Source: Rhynochetos jubatus (taxonomy: Eukaryota > Chordata > Aves > Eurypygiformes > Rhynochetidae). Taken from it: a DNA stretch of 64,000 nt. How positions within the stretch are numbered: the first letter of the stretch is position 1; each line of letters opens with the position of its first letter. Under the pieces are notes generated by a model, which worked only from the letters and a program-made list of their open reading frames with translations, did not search any database and was not told the DNA's origin. The stretch is taken from the NCBI GenBank assembly GCA_027574665.1, contig CM050648.1, forward strand, positions 66,853,363-66,917,362. The letters run 5' to 3'. Shown here piece after piece: positions 13,963 to 26,938 of the stretch. A program made the translations under genes and the position numbers.

Positions 13963-14998
13963 TGTCTTGGGTTTGCATAGCAAGGTTTTAGTAGCAGGGC
14001 TTAAAGGGGTGGTTTCTATGAAAAGCTGTTAGAAGCCTCCCTGTGTCTGGCAGAGCCAGTGCCAGCCAGCTACAAGACAGACCCACTGCTGGCCAAAGTG
14101 AAGCCCATCACAGTTGTTTAAGAAAACAAAAGAAACAAAACAACAGAAGTGGGTAGACACTCTGCAGACAGAGAGACTGCAAGATGTGAGAGAACCCTGT
14201 AAACCCCAAGTTCAGTAGAGAAGGAGGAAGAGGAGGTAATCCACATGCTGGAGCAGAGATTCCCCAGCAGCATGTGGTGCAGACAATGGTGAAGCCGGTT
14301 GTGCCCTGCAGCCATGGAGGGTCACAGGGGAGCAGAGACCCACCTGCAGCCTGGGAACAACCCCATGCCAGAGCAGCGGGATGCCCAAAGGAGGCTGTGA
14401 CCCCGTTGGAAGCTCATGCTGGAGCAGTCTACTGGCAGAACTTGTGGCCCCATAGAGATAGGAGCCCACACTGGAGCCAGTTTGCTGACAGGACTTGTGA
14501 CCTCAGGGGGATCTAGGCTGGAGCTGGCTGCTCCTGAAGGACTGCACTCTGTGGCAAGAGTTCATGGAGGACTGTTTCCCATAGGAGGGACACCATGCTG
14601 AAGCAGGGGCAGGGTGTGAGGAGTCCTCCCCCTGAGGAGGGAGGAGTGTCAAGGAACGCGTGATGGACTGACCAAAATCCACATTCCCTATCCCCCTGTG
14701 CTGATGGCAGGGAGGAGGTGGAGAAAAGCTGCACTGAATTTGAGTCTGGGAAGAAGGAAGGTGTGGGGACGAGATGTTTTAAGATTTGGGTTTAGTTCTC
14801 TTTTTACTCTGATTGATGATAAATTAATTTTTTCTCCAAGCTGAGTGTTTTGGTCATGATGATAACTGCTGAATGATCTTACCCCTATCTCAAGCCACGA
14901 GCCTTTTATTGTACTTTCTCTCTCCTGCCCAGCTAAGAAGGGCAGTGACAGAGCGGCTTTGTGGGCACCTGGCCTCCAGCCAGGGTCAACCCACCACA
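13963..14998 (+). mobile_element. Full-length solo ERV LTR (family B) with internal tandem units
   Basis: The element starts TGTCTTGGGTTTGCATAGC and ends CAGGGTCAACCCACCACA, giving TG...CA ends and a length of 1036 bases. The middle holds degenerate tandem units, described separately. The 3' part has the family words GAGTCCTCCCCCTGAGGAGG, AAGATTTGGGTTTAGT and a degraded polyadenylation region (GATAAATTAA). The 5-base flanks (TTACT and AAACT) agree at only three positions, so a target duplication is not secure. There is no retroviral coding sequence on either side. It is antisense to GABBR2 and the main G+C-rich island in this part of the intron. Confidence 0.86.
14245..14640 (+). repeat. Degenerate tandem units inside the family B LTR
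   Basis: The word GCTGGAGCAG or a close variant recurs at roughly 14248, 14371, 14415, 14474, 14517 and 14597. It is followed each time by a TGGCAGGACTTGTGACC-like or TGAAGGACTGCACTC-like phrase. Units are roughly 45 to 60 bases and clearly diverged from one another. They lie in the presumed U3 region. Confidence 0.7.
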
Positions 14999-15741
14999 AA
15001 ACTTGACTAAAAATGGCTCAACTAAACCCTACTAAATCATCGTAGTGGAAGATTCTCAGACCAGTTTAGTACCTGGATAGAAAAACAGATCAGTTTTTCC
15101 ATCTGTCTACATGACCTCCCTGCCTTAAAGATCTCTGCGATTTTGCCAGTCTTAACTTGCTCAGAGATGAAAAATTAAAAAAAAAAAAAATCATGCAAAT
15201 ATCAAGCTCGCTGAGACAGCCTGCTTCCTGTTACACTATGTACTCCAACAGAGCTAAATTGCTTTAAGATTTCACTGGGAACTGAACAAAATCTTGACAT
15301 CCCTTTGCCAAGTCAGTACTGACTGTCACCCAGAATCCTAACAGGTTGAAATGGTGTAAAACGCCAATAGGATGATTTTAATCGCTTTGTCAAGCGTGAA
15401 TGACACTATATTATCAAGTAAAAAGAAGTACTTTGTACAGGTCTGGATTAATTTTGTTCCTTACTATGGCATCATAAAGGTAAAAGAAAAGGTGTGAATG
15501 AGATAAAATTTTCTTGGTGGTTTTTTAGACAACAAACTGAAAGAAAATGTGCAAGTCCTGACCAGGTGAAATATTAAATCGACACTGATCCTGCCCAGGG
15601 AAACCTTTCTTATAATGAACCAGTGCTCTGAATACCTTAACAGATTTCAAATGTCTTACTTAAATACAACACTGAGTGCTTCAAGGGGAGGAAAGATGTT
15701 ACTGTCATTAAGTCTTCTGGTACAAAGCAATGGTGCAGTTG

Positions 15742-15746
<5 letters not shown>

Positions 15747-15774
<28 letters not shown>
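15747..15774 (+). repeat. Poly-A tract, 28 bases
   Basis: This is the longest homopolymer in the window: 28 uninterrupted A followed by GAGAGA. It lies about 80 bases before the LTR at 15853. No LINE or processed-transcript body was recognised upstream. Confidence 0.92.
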
Positions 15775-15777
<3 letters not shown>

Positions 15778-15852
15778 AGATACCTAAGTAGGTTTTCTCT
15801 TGGTTATCTGAAATTGCATAAAAATGGACAGGTGTGGAAAGCTTTGGTGCAG

Positions 15853-16697
15853 TGTTGTGGTTTAACTCTGGCTAGCCAAATACCACAAAGACACTCTCAC
15901 AAATCCCCCTTCCCCTCCTTCAGTGGATGGGAAGAATCAGAGGAAAAAGAAATAAGGAAGCTCGTAAAATTGAGACAAGAACCATTTATTAATTAAATCT
16001 AAGTTAATATATAGAAATACTACTACTACTAAGTAATTAAAATAACAGAAAATAAAACATATGATACAATTATGACACAGTTGCTCACCACCCACTGACC
16101 AATGCACAACCAGGTGCTGAGCAGTGAGAGACAGATCCCGAGAGCTGCAGCCTGAGAGCCATCGCAACCCAAGAGATGCAGCCCGAGAGATGCAGCCCAA
16201 GGGCTGGAGCCAAAAGCTGTCGCAGCAGATTCCAAGTGAGCCCTATCAGCAATAGCACGACTGGTAAAACTAAACAAACCCACCAACTCCCTCACGAATG
16301 AGCCAGCACAGGAGTTACAAAGCAGCTAACGCAGGAGTCGGGGAGAGTGTTAGCAAGTGTACAGGAGTAAAAGAGCAAGAGAGAAAGAGAGAGAGTAATG
16401 GCTCCTGGACCCCCTCCTTGCCTATGCCCCGAGCATGACGTACTATGGAATGAGACACTTCCTTGGTCAGTTTGGGTCAGCTGTCTGAACTGTGTGTCCC
16501 CTACACTGCCTGTAGCGAGACAGCGAGAGCTGGGGACGCAGCTGCAGTATCAGAAGCAGAGAAAGACCTGGAATCTGGTGCAGGCATTCCCCAGAACCAG
16601 CTAAGACCTTATAAGTGCTTCTCTCAGCATCCAGGAATACAGCTCCTTAGCAGCCACAGTAAAGAGAGTTAACTCTTTCCTGAATGAACCCAGCACA
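15853..16697 (-). mobile_element. Solo ERV LTR (family A), minus strand, with perfect target duplication
   Basis: On the plus strand it starts TGTTGTGGTTTAACTCTGGC and ends GAATGAACCCAGCACA. It is flanked on both sides by TGCAG (15848-15852 and 16698-16702), an exact 5-base target-site duplication. Reverse-complemented, it shares with 7241-7708 the words CTGACCCAAACTGACC and CATTCCATAGTACGTCATGCTC. It is longer (845 bases) because of extra sequence in the middle, including an AG-rich run at 16373-16395. The TATA box equivalent is changed, so U3 promoter function is doubtful. It is in the sense orientation relative to GABBR2. Confidence 0.9.
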
Positions 16698-16702
16698 TGC
16701 AG

Positions 16703-19700
16703 GAAGAACAATATCTATTCAAAACACAGTAGTGAGAACACATACAAGCAAGCCTGTATTAGGATTTCAGGGCTTTGAGAAGGTATGAGAGCAGACACAC
16801 TTCAGTGCTGTAGGCCAGATGGCACAGTAGCACCAAGAAAAATGCTTTCTACTTGGGCTGTGGTCTGAAACCATCACCTGGCTGCTATCCTTCCACAGCC
16901 CATGTGAGAGGTTTCCACTTCAGGTAAAGCAAGTTTGATTACAGTTGATATCAATGGTTGTTCAAATATAAGTCAGCTGACCTCACACTGAAGAGGAGAA
17001 GATTTCACATCATCCTTTGGCAAGTCAGGATGGGTACGGATGTGCGTGTGTTGGTGCATGAACACAGGAGCAATGACAGATGGAAGAGGAGAACATCCAC
17101 GTTGCTGGTTGCCACAGATCTTCCTGCAGCACTGATTTGATTGCTATGCTTTAAGGGTGAACACCACCACGGTAGACAAAAGGAGATACTCTTTTCAACG
17201 TGCCATATCTCAGCTCAAGAATATGACAGTTACCAGCAGACTTCCACATAATCGTAAAAAAGAAACGTATAAGCAAACCAAAAAACCCCACACCACCAAT
17301 CTCTCCAGCAAACGGAGCTGGAAGCACAAGTCAACTTGCTGAGCTAAGCACGTAGTGGTAACTAAAATCTCAGGTGCCAGTTTACGAGACCATGGAACAG
17401 TTTCTTCCTCAGGCACAGTGGAGACTGTATTCCCTAGCAACAGTAATGCCAGTGAAACAAACAGGGATAGATTCTCCCACTGTCTTCTACTTACACTGAT
17501 GCAAACTGATGGGAGACTGAGTGAGTACCAGCTTCTACTGTGCTCAAAATACAGTTTAAGCTACTATACGAGTTAGGAGATACGAAATTCACACCCACAC
17601 CAAAGAAGAAAGACAGGCAAAAATACGTATTAATCATAAAATGCACAATATTAACATGGATTTGGGTGGCATATGGTGTGTTAGCATGCAAACATGTGCC
17701 AGAGTTGGGAGGGAGGAAGAAAAAAAAGTGTCTTATGTCTCCCCTAACCACAAAAGCTTATTCACTTCTTTAAACTCAGCTTACCAGAATTTTTCAACAG
17801 ATATCAGTTAGAAGCAGATATGACAAAACAAGTACACCTCCAGATTTCAGAACTCCTGATGCTTTAAATTCACTAAGATAACACAACTCCATTGAGGGAA
17901 GGAAAACAGAAAATTTGTCTGCTTCTTCATCATGTTGTAATGAATACTGTGAATTTGCTTTATTCATAAACTATGAACAGTGTGTGTTCAACCATAAACA
18001 TTAGAAACAAATAAGAACATAATTAAATGAGATCACAATAGAAAACAAATTTAGAAAAATTACACCACAAGGGTTATTTGCAGTGTTACTCAGATAAAAT
18101 ACAACCCTGAGAAATAATTTAACATTCAAACCAACATACAAAAAGTTTTTCAGTACTTAAGACTTGGTACATTAGACTGTTGATAATCAACTGAGTGCTG
18201 TGTACTTCTGCTCTATATTACATTTGGAAAATAGGTTAGATCACACCTAACAAAGTATTAGTTCTTCTCTTGACTAGCTCCTGACAATTTAAAAGAGACT
18301 CTTTAGAGTCTTGTTTTGGTGGGTTTTCAACTTGTTTGTACATTAACTCCATCAGGTGTATTATAAGCAACTTTATACTGGTCACCCCTATATTCCTCAC
18401 TGATGCCTTCTAATACAATTCTTGGTTCATCACGGTCAGTGAATTTGCACACACACCTTGAAGTGTTATTTAACAGTTTCATTTGGCTTTTTAAAGAAAC
18501 ATTTAGTAGCATTAGTTCCTACACTTTGTCATCTTCAGTAAATGCTGGATAAGTTCTAAATTACAAATTTCTGTGGTCCAGCAAATAGGATGGTATGATG
18601 CTAAAAGTCATTTAATCAAAAGCATGTAAAAAGATATGACTACTTTATGAAAGACCTATGTAAATTAATCTGATATCACATATTAGTTCAGCATGGACAT
18701 GATTTTTTTTTCCTCTCAAAAACCCCCACATTTTTGTAAGATATCTGCATTAAAGGTGACACACAGATTGTGCCAGGTTGTGCAAATGAATGTGAACAGC
18801 TCAGCTTTCTATTTAGAAATAAGAAAACAGAAGTGATATTGGTAAAGTTTTAATCTGTCCTAAATAATTTAATTGCCTGCCACTTACAAATAAGCCCCAT
18901 TTTAAAACCTCACAGTGTTTCTGTAAGCACTCCTATTAACAGTACTCACTCTGGAACTTTAAACTTTAGGAAAATATTTGTGATGAGTAATATCTTAAAA
19001 AAAATATCTCTTCTGCTCAATGAAAAATTTTTATTTTGTGTGCAATGATTTTAAGGTTGTTTTTTAATATAAACTACAAAAATAGGCATCAAGGACCTGA
19101 GCAGAAGACACTTTTTTTCCATCTGAACATCTAGACAGAGTAATGTTTCTAGCTGAACTCAGATCATTTCAAGACAGCTTTAGCAGAAAAGCAGAAGTGT
19201 GCCTTGTGCAGACCATCTTGGGACTGACAGTTAAAAGGCTCTTTTGAGTGGCAGGACTGAACTACCACAGGCTGAGAAGAGACACAAACACGAGGCTGTA
19301 AACATCAGCTAATGCTCTAAACACAAAGGTCAAAGTCAACTAACCCTCCTTTTATGCAGAGTCCAACCCCTGCCAGCAACTGTTTGTCAGACTAACCCTT
19401 TTTAGACTCAAATCTAAATGCAGAAGCTCCTTGATGCCATTGATCTCTGAAGAAGGAGTTCAGTGATGTACAAACACAAACCCATCTTTTGATGTCATTG
19501 ATGAGTTCTGTAAGAAGCTAGTAAAGCAGAGAATATTAGCTTGGAATTCAGTAAGTTACAGTAATGATTCAGGAACTTCTCAAAAAGTACAAAAAGGCTA
19601 AAGCTGAATGAGCTAAAAGGAACATCACAGCAACCTCACAAACCATGAGAAAGGACAAGAAGAAAAGGATAGAGGCCAAGACTTCACCTTGCCAGCTCTC

Positions 19701-19889
19701 TGAAAGACGTAGCCTCCTCCTTCAGGGAAGTTGTAAGCACTTTGCTTTGCTCATATAACTCATTTATCTAAGCTCAGTCAAGTCAAATGGTTATGTTTGT
19801 ACACCAGAGGGCTGGGCTGCCCTTCAGTTGGGCCTTGACAAGCATGGGCTGACATGCACCCTCATGAATTTCATCAGGACAAATTATAG
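16703..19889. other. Unique intron sequence without a recognised gene or repeat
   Basis: A+T-rich intron. Short open frames on both strands overlap and have no recognisable content. There are no splice-flanked coding segments with family similarity. Confidence 0.6.
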
Positions 19890-20239
19890 CAGGCTTATAG
19901 CAGCCTTCCAGTATGTGTAAGGGGGTCTACAAGAAAAGTTAGGGGGTCTTTTTACAAGGGCCTGTAGTGACAGGACAAGGTGTAATGGGTTTAAATTGAA
20001 AGCGGGGAGATGGTGATTGGATATCAGGAAGAAGTTCTTCCTGGAGAGGGTGGTGAGGCACAGGATCAGGTTGCCCAGAGAAGCTGTGGGTGCCCCACCC
20101 CTGGCAGTGTTCAAGGCCAGGCTGGATGGGGCTTTGAGCAACCTGGTCTAGTGGAGGGTGTCCCTGCCCACGGCAGGGGGGTTGGAACTAGATGGTCTTT
20201 AAGGTCCCTTCCAACCCAAACCATTCTGTGATACTATGA
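19890..20239 (+). mobile_element. CR1 LINE 3' fragment
   Basis: Plus-strand CR1 3' end of about 350 bases. It contains AGCAGCCTTCCAGTATGT, CTACAAGAAAAGTTAGG, GTAGTGACAGGACAAGGTG and the GGTTGCCCAGAGAAGCTGTG block. The segment TTCAAGGCCAGGCTGGATGG follows, then CTTCCAACCCAAACCATTCTG and the ACTATGA tail. It carries the C-terminal remnant of ORF2 followed by the 3' UTR. The open frames on either strand here are shadows of the element. Confidence 0.94.
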
Positions 20240-20606
20240 AATCCAAAGTCTTACATGTAGGAGAAAACAGCCTTATGAAACAGTCCAGGCTGAGGACTGA
20301 CAGGCTAAGTAGTGCTCCTTGAGGAAGGAAAGGGGGAGTCTGGTTAACAAGAAGTTGAGCACGAGACAGCAGCGTGCCAGTGAGGTAGTGAGTGCTAACT
20401 GCAGACTAGTACTGCATTAGCAAAAGCATAGTCAGTGGTTTGATGGGAGTGACTATTCCCTTCTAGTCATCATTGTTAAAGCTGCATTTCAAGTTGTGTC
20501 CTCATTTTTGAGCCTTCAGATACAAAAGAAATACTGTTAAACAGGAGAGAATCCAAATGGAGCCACTGAAAGGGTGATGAAGCACAGGATGCACAAGAAA
20601 CATCCC

Positions 20607-20621
20607 CCCCTAATAGGGGGA
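20607..20621. repeat. Small perfect C/G hairpin
   Basis: CCCCCT and AGGGGG form a perfect 6-base inverted repeat around AAT. It is short, and no function can be assigned. Confidence 0.5.
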
Positions 20622-20734
20622 ATATAGATGGAGCCAGACTCTTCTCATAGATGCCCAATGAAAGAACAAAAGGTTATGGTCTCAAGTTGCAGGAAGACAA
20701 ATTCTGATTAGGTTTAAGAAAAAGTGCAGACTGA

Positions 20735-20915
20735 GTGATCAAGCACTGGAACGGGTTAACTAGAGAGCCTGGGAAATCTTCATCCTTGGAAATACTAAAC
20801 ACTGAACAGGACAAGGTCCTGTTATATGTTTGGGATTGGCCCTATTTTGAGCAGGATGTTGGACCAGATGATCCCCATAGGTCCTTTTCAATCAAAATTA
20901 ATTCATGATATTTCA
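20735..20915 (+). mobile_element. Diverged CR1 LINE 3' fragment
   Basis: Older CR1 end in plus orientation: CACTGGAACGGGTTAAC, TCATCCTTGGAAATACTAAA, GAGCAGGATGTTGGACC and AGATGATCCCCATAGGTCC still align with the CR1 3' consensus in order. The tail is degraded. It differs enough from the copy at 19890 to be a separate, older subfamily rather than part of the same insertion. Confidence 0.82.
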
Positions 20916-23900
20916 ATAGCAAGCAGCCACAAGAGCTGAAGCAAAGCAAGAAAAGCAAAATCAGCCTCACACCACCACGTCTAGTCACAGCAGCTTCCAA
21001 TGCAGCAATTCTTGCTGAGGCAGCAGTAATTACAGCATTGATGCAAGGTCTGCTAAATTTTGATCAGCACCCAGGAGCTCTGAAGAAAATAGGGTCTTCA
21101 CCACATTTTTGGGATGAAGGTGTGCAGTTAGAGACTGCAAGATTTCTAGGCTAGGGTTTGTATTATACCTCGCCACCATCTGTAAGAATCACTTTGATTT
21201 AGCAAAGCTGAAGGTGACTTTGGCTAGCACCTACTTAAGACAGCAATAAGAACATATACAAAATGCTTGAGAAAAAATGGCATTCTTAATTTTCACAGAA
21301 CACCAGCATGAACTCTGGCTCTCATGTAAGATTATTTGAAATCTTGTAATTTAAAAAGCACAACAAAAAACATTTCCATCGTGATTCGTTCTCTGCTAGC
21401 ATAAAGAGCATTATTTACAAATTGCTATGGATAGTTGGACAATTGGTATCATCTGCTGTTTTCTTTGTACTAACATCAGACTGTTTTGCTGCAATTTTTC
21501 TAACTAGATGAATTTCAATTTGTCTAGTTAAAAACTTTTTTTTTTTTGAACATCATTTAGTCAAGCAAGTGATATCTGTGTTATTTCACTTTTTTAAAAC
21601 GCACTTATGTTCACCCAACAACTTCAAACAGGTGAGGGAAAATACAGTATGACAGTTTTTAGTCCACAAACACAGGATGTGTCACCTTTTGCTGAGGTCC
21701 AGGAATAACTCCTTGCAAGTTAGTGTTTGCAAAAGCAATGATAGTAATTTTCCTCATAATAATTTACATGAAATATTGAAATACTATAATCATATAAGGT
21801 ATTTATAACTTAATATAATTACAACTTTCCCTAGAAAACACCAGATTGTCTATGCTATATTCCTGGAAAGAAGGCATCTGCTTGTCTTGGTAAACAGAGC
21901 AGAAAAGTAGGATCTGATTTAGCTTAAACATTGTTAATATCCATTCATTGCTTTTCTCAGGACTACTCCTTGAACTGGGACCAGCCCTAGATATTGCCAT
22001 CAACAACCTGCGTAACCAAACCCTTGTTCCCCATCACATCACTCTCCAGCTACAGGGTTCATGGTGTTTCACACTGGCGTTACTATTAGTCAGGAGACAT
22101 ACAGAAGCCTGCAGCTACAAGACAACAACACTTACAAGTAATTCATGTGTTTCAGCATCAGGACCTTTTTTTTCAGGCAAGTACTATACTCTATAGAACT
22201 AGGAGTTGGAAAAATAGGATGGGGGTGATTTACTTTTGGGTAGAACAATGATCGAAACAGAGAGATGGTAAAGTTAGGAAAGGTAAGGGGATCTAAAACA
22301 GACCCGGCAGACAAGAATGGCACCTAGTGAATCTGCACACAAATATCCATTATCTAAATTGTGATTGTAAGCCTTTGTCCTCTAAGGACAGCTCTCATTT
22401 GAATGTCTGCCTTTAGGTAATCAAATAAATTCTTCTGATTGCTTACCATCTGGTTAAAATAGGCAGGGAAATAACAGATGACAGTTGTGTGTGCAAGGAT
22501 GCAATGTCAGGGAAGAGATGGGAACTCTACATAAGCACTCCATAGTCCTACCACATCTAGCACCCTACCACATAACCCTAGCCCTGAGACATTCCAATTA
22601 TTTTTACTGCAATCCTTCTCCTTTGCTCTCTGTTGAAAACCTTTCCCCATTCATGCTTTCTGCATTCTCTTAACCCAAGGCTAGGCTTACTTAGAGAGCT
22701 CAATTAAAAATAAGCATCATCATAAATCTTTCTGATAAAGAGTGACAGAAACAAGTGTCTGCCTACAGAGCTTCTATGTGCTTCCCTGTGTATCCTACAG
22801 TCCATCTTGGCCATATTCCCCAGCTCCACTAATACTTGATTCTGAGCTCAGACTTATGCCTAACCCAACACTCCTGGTACCTTATCAGTACTTCTGTCCT
22901 GCATTCCCACTGACTCCTGGCATCCCTCTTCAAAGCATACCACCTGAGATGTCAGCTAGGGGATGGAAGTATAAAGGACATGCAGAAGAGGAAAAGGAAA
23001 AAGAAAAAAAAAAATAGAGGATATATTACAACTTGAGTTTAATTATGAGGAATGCACTTAGCCCAAATGAGAATCTTAAAGTACACGAGACTGGGCATGT
23101 TGCTGCAGCAGATGTACATACAGCAAACATCCTCAGAGAAACCACTTCTGAATGGACTTTTGAGAACCGATGAAACACTTTTATAAGACAGCCTCGCCAC
23201 ACTGCTAATTTGGATTTTTAACAGACATCCCAAGAGGGTGTTTTTGAGCATTCAGTATCATTTCACTTGGGAGAACATCATGTATGTTACCTCATTATTG
23301 TATGCTCTGCTATTCAGTGTAGTTTATACAAGGCTTTTTCAGATCTAGCATTCTCAAATGTTGGCATTCAAACAGAAAGGAAATGGTCCAACACATTGCA
23401 GTGTCAGTGTGAAAAATGTATTTTTAAGGAAATTTGCATTTGAAATTTTTTTTAGTATGAGGAGATGAAAAACAGGACATGCTATCCCTATGCTTTATAT
23501 AGTACTATCAACAAGATCTTTTCCTTTTATTTTTGTTCTCCAATAAACATGAATGTCAGTCCCAAATATGAATAACATTAACATACTCTAGAATGTAACA
23601 TACTTGTATGGATTTGACTGATAAGCTATCCATGAAAGACAACATAGAAGCTTGAAGAGAAGAAATATCTCATACTAGATGCCTCCTCTTGCTTGTTCCT
23701 GATTTTTGTCTCAGCCCACTGACCATGAGGAGAGGGAGATACAAGCCCTTCCATCAGCAGAGCAGTACAAAGCTGCTGTAATACAAGGACCTTTAGGACT
23801 GTCACCAGACAATTACCTCAGCACAACAGCAGCATGCAGCAGCTGAAATAGCTTCTGCACAGTTCTTCCCCATCCCCCATAGTGTTCAGCAAATGAGGTA

Positions 23901-25608
23901 AGCCCAGAGAGAGAGAAAATAACTGGCACTTTCTTCAGTGTCAGGAATAACCAGCTTCCTGTCACCCACCCTATGCAGGAAGTACAAGTTAAAAACTTAA
24001 AATCTTTAAAAATTTTAATTAAAGGACAAGTCAGCAGATGGGCAGCTGAGGAGTGCAGTAAGCCCAGCATTAAAACTCAGTCTTATAAACTGCACTGTAT
24101 GAAGTCCTTTGCCTATATTATTCCCTGCAAGAGAGGAGGGAATACTGCTGCATTCCTGATGCTCATATTGACCAGTAGTTTGTCATTAGGCCACGTATTT
24201 TATTTATATATAGACTTTGAATTGGTTAAAATCCGGCTATTGGTTGCTAATACAGTGGATTCAAATCCCACAAAACTACGTATACGATCCTAATTTATTG
24301 CTAGACCCAAGGTTGTCCTCAGAAACACTAGAACAAACAAACATTTTACTGGAACCAGAGTAGATGAGTTTTAAAAATTTCTAACATCTTTAGCAATCAA
24401 TCACTGGCACAGTTAATCCCTACTTACACCAACAAAAAACCAGCTTCCTTCTTTCACCACTTCTTCAGAAGGTAAAGATTTGTATTGTGCATTTTAAGTT
24501 TCTCTTGTCTAAACGTGATGCTGTCTCTTGTCAAAAGTCTGCACTCTGAATTGTTCAAGGTAACAAAAAAATCCATTTCAACCTACTGCACAACATTGTT
24601 TATGAACAGTCAACAAACACTGGGAAGATTAGATGCATCCACACCAATAAATCTACTGCTACTATTCAAAGCCTATGCTAAAATCTTTTCTGGTAAAAAG
24701 GGGGAATGGTATGCAGGGGAAATTATGCAAAAAAAGATGCTTGAAGTCTAACTGATGAACAGAGAATGAGAAGGGTGAACTACTGTCACTCACCATTTAG
24801 TCATCTTTAAGAAAAATGCTGTAAGGACAGATTGAGCAGCCTGAGGAACCCCATAGACTCAAAAGACAGAATCTCACCATCAAAGCTCCTATTCTGCCAC
24901 CTCTGTACACAACAGAGTCGCACAAGCAGTGAGCTGGGGCTGGGACAGCCTGACCAGGCTGGGCAAGAACCATAGAGCACCATCATGGGAAACGCACAAT
25001 ACAGCCACCTTCTGTGCCTCTGTTAGACCGTGAGCACCTGGGAAGCAGCATCTATGTTCCTGCTCTCCAGCTCTGTTACCTCCTGCCACACTTCAGCATC
25101 CTGTGTTCAGTGATATTCTCCCCACAAGCATCAGACCTTTAATAAAACCACCGAGAGCCTGTCCTCAAAAGGATAAACTGAAAGCATTTTGTCAGGTCAC
25201 TAAATATCCATACATACCCATGAGGAGAAATATGCCTTTTATTTTTTTTTTTAAAGGCCAAAAGTCATCTCATATAAAGGTAGTTCCTTTGCTGCTTTTC
25301 TGAGCCCTTATTTAGAAACCTTGGCACTTACTGAAAAATACAAAGTTACAGCAAGCAGAAAAAGCCTAAAAGCTAAGCTGCTATAACCATCCACGTGCAC
25401 TTTCTCCATCCATGCCCTTAACACGGCTGAGGGTACAGCTTATCTCAGTGACTGAAGCTGAACTAACATCTTGCTGCTGACAAGAGCAAGAGGCCCTGAC
25501 CTCCTGCTCCTGTCACCCTCGCAGGAAGCCTGGTTTTGACAGTCATGCGATCCCACAATGAACAGACTGAAACTATAAAAGATCAGAAGAGTACACAGGT
25601 GATTTCTG

Positions 25609-25632
25609 CCCCCCCACCCCACCCCCACCCCC
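25609..25632 (-). other. G-quadruplex-forming tract on the GABBR2 sense strand
   Basis: The plus strand has C-runs of 7, 4, 5 and 5 separated by single A residues. The minus strand, which is the GABBR2 sense strand, therefore reads four G-runs of 5, 5, 4 and 7 with one-base T loops. This satisfies the classic quadruplex rule with the shortest possible loops, so it would be expected to fold in the single-stranded DNA or in the pre-mRNA. Function is unknown. Confidence 0.8.
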
Positions 25633-26907
25633 GATCAGCAGGTTAAATCAGCTTACGCTGAAATCAGGGGCAAGCTGGCAGGGGGGAGGTTCAGGCAGGG
25701 CAGGCACAAGAAGTCTCCCTTTCGCAGCAGCAAGCCGTAGCTGGGCAGGCCTCACTGCCAGCACGCCCTTGATGGTAATTACAAAGCTGCCTCCCCAGTG
25801 TGTTTTATAACAAAGGGCATGGCTTTGCATCTAAGGCCGTACTCACACTTCTTCTCTTGCTTGCTAATTTGTTTGCTTGCTAATTTTCCATTCTTTCTGC
25901 CCTAGTTCTTTTGATTTGAGTGCTCACGCACACACATAGCCTTTCAATGCACGCCTTCAGTTTACAATCGTGATCAAAAATCAAAATTCCTTTTCAAAAC
26001 ACAATAATCTGGCTTCACTAGGCATTCAGGTAACTTCCTACCATGTCTAGGTATCCCTGTGAGAAAGGACATTTAACTCCACTTACATTTACCTTGGCTA
26101 AAAGATGACTAAGTGCATAACTTTGACCAGATTCATGACTGCATCAAAGGGGCAATGGGTGGTAGCCAATAGGACTACCAACAGTAACAGGGATTTATCT
26201 TCCTGGCAGCATTTTTGAAAGCCTTGTGGCCTAATTTTTAAGTCAGGGTTTTCAATAGTTCCTTGTAAAAGCAGTTTCACTAATAATTCTTTTGATATTA
26301 TACATACATGCCTGATCATCCTCTTCCTTACAGGGGTTATTTGCTACAGTAATTTCACTATCTTCAGAGGACTTGGTTCTAACGACATTAATTTAAGTAA
26401 GTTAAAAAGTAGGCCATGGAAACAAAATGAAGTATCGGCAAAGTGGAGAAACTCTTCAATAATCTCATTTAATTTGACATATAAAATAAATATGGATTTT
26501 ATTCGGGGATGTATTGTCATCTTCAAAAGATTGCTAATCCTAGAAATTTTATTGAGTCTTTGGTTGGTGATTTTTAAGCAATAATTTATTTCAATTAAAT
26601 GACAGCATCTTTTAATCTCAAGAAAGTGACTTGGCAGACAAGCAATTCTGGTTTTGGAGCTTCATACATTTATTCATCTGCTTAAATTTCCTAAGACTTG
26701 TGGAGTTCAGTTGAAGTTTCATCCTGAATTAATGATTTGGGAAAGCAAACTGTTTCGTTACAGTGCACAAGAAATCAAACAACGTGAATATTAGGGGGAG
26801 CAAAGGCAACATGATAACTTTGGACCCAAAAAAAAAGCAGATGCAAACCCAGTGTAAACACTGGCCAGCACACCTCCATATGCCAGAGTTAAAATTAGCC
26901 CAGAGTA

Positions 26908-26938
26908 GCTATGGTTTTTATGCCAATAAAACCATAGC
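26908..26938. repeat. Perfect 11-base inverted repeat (hairpin)
   Basis: GCTATGGTTTT (26908-26918) and AAAACCATAGC (26928-26938) are exact reverse complements around a 9-base loop. There is no T-tract terminator context, and it lies inside otherwise unique intron. Confidence 0.7.
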
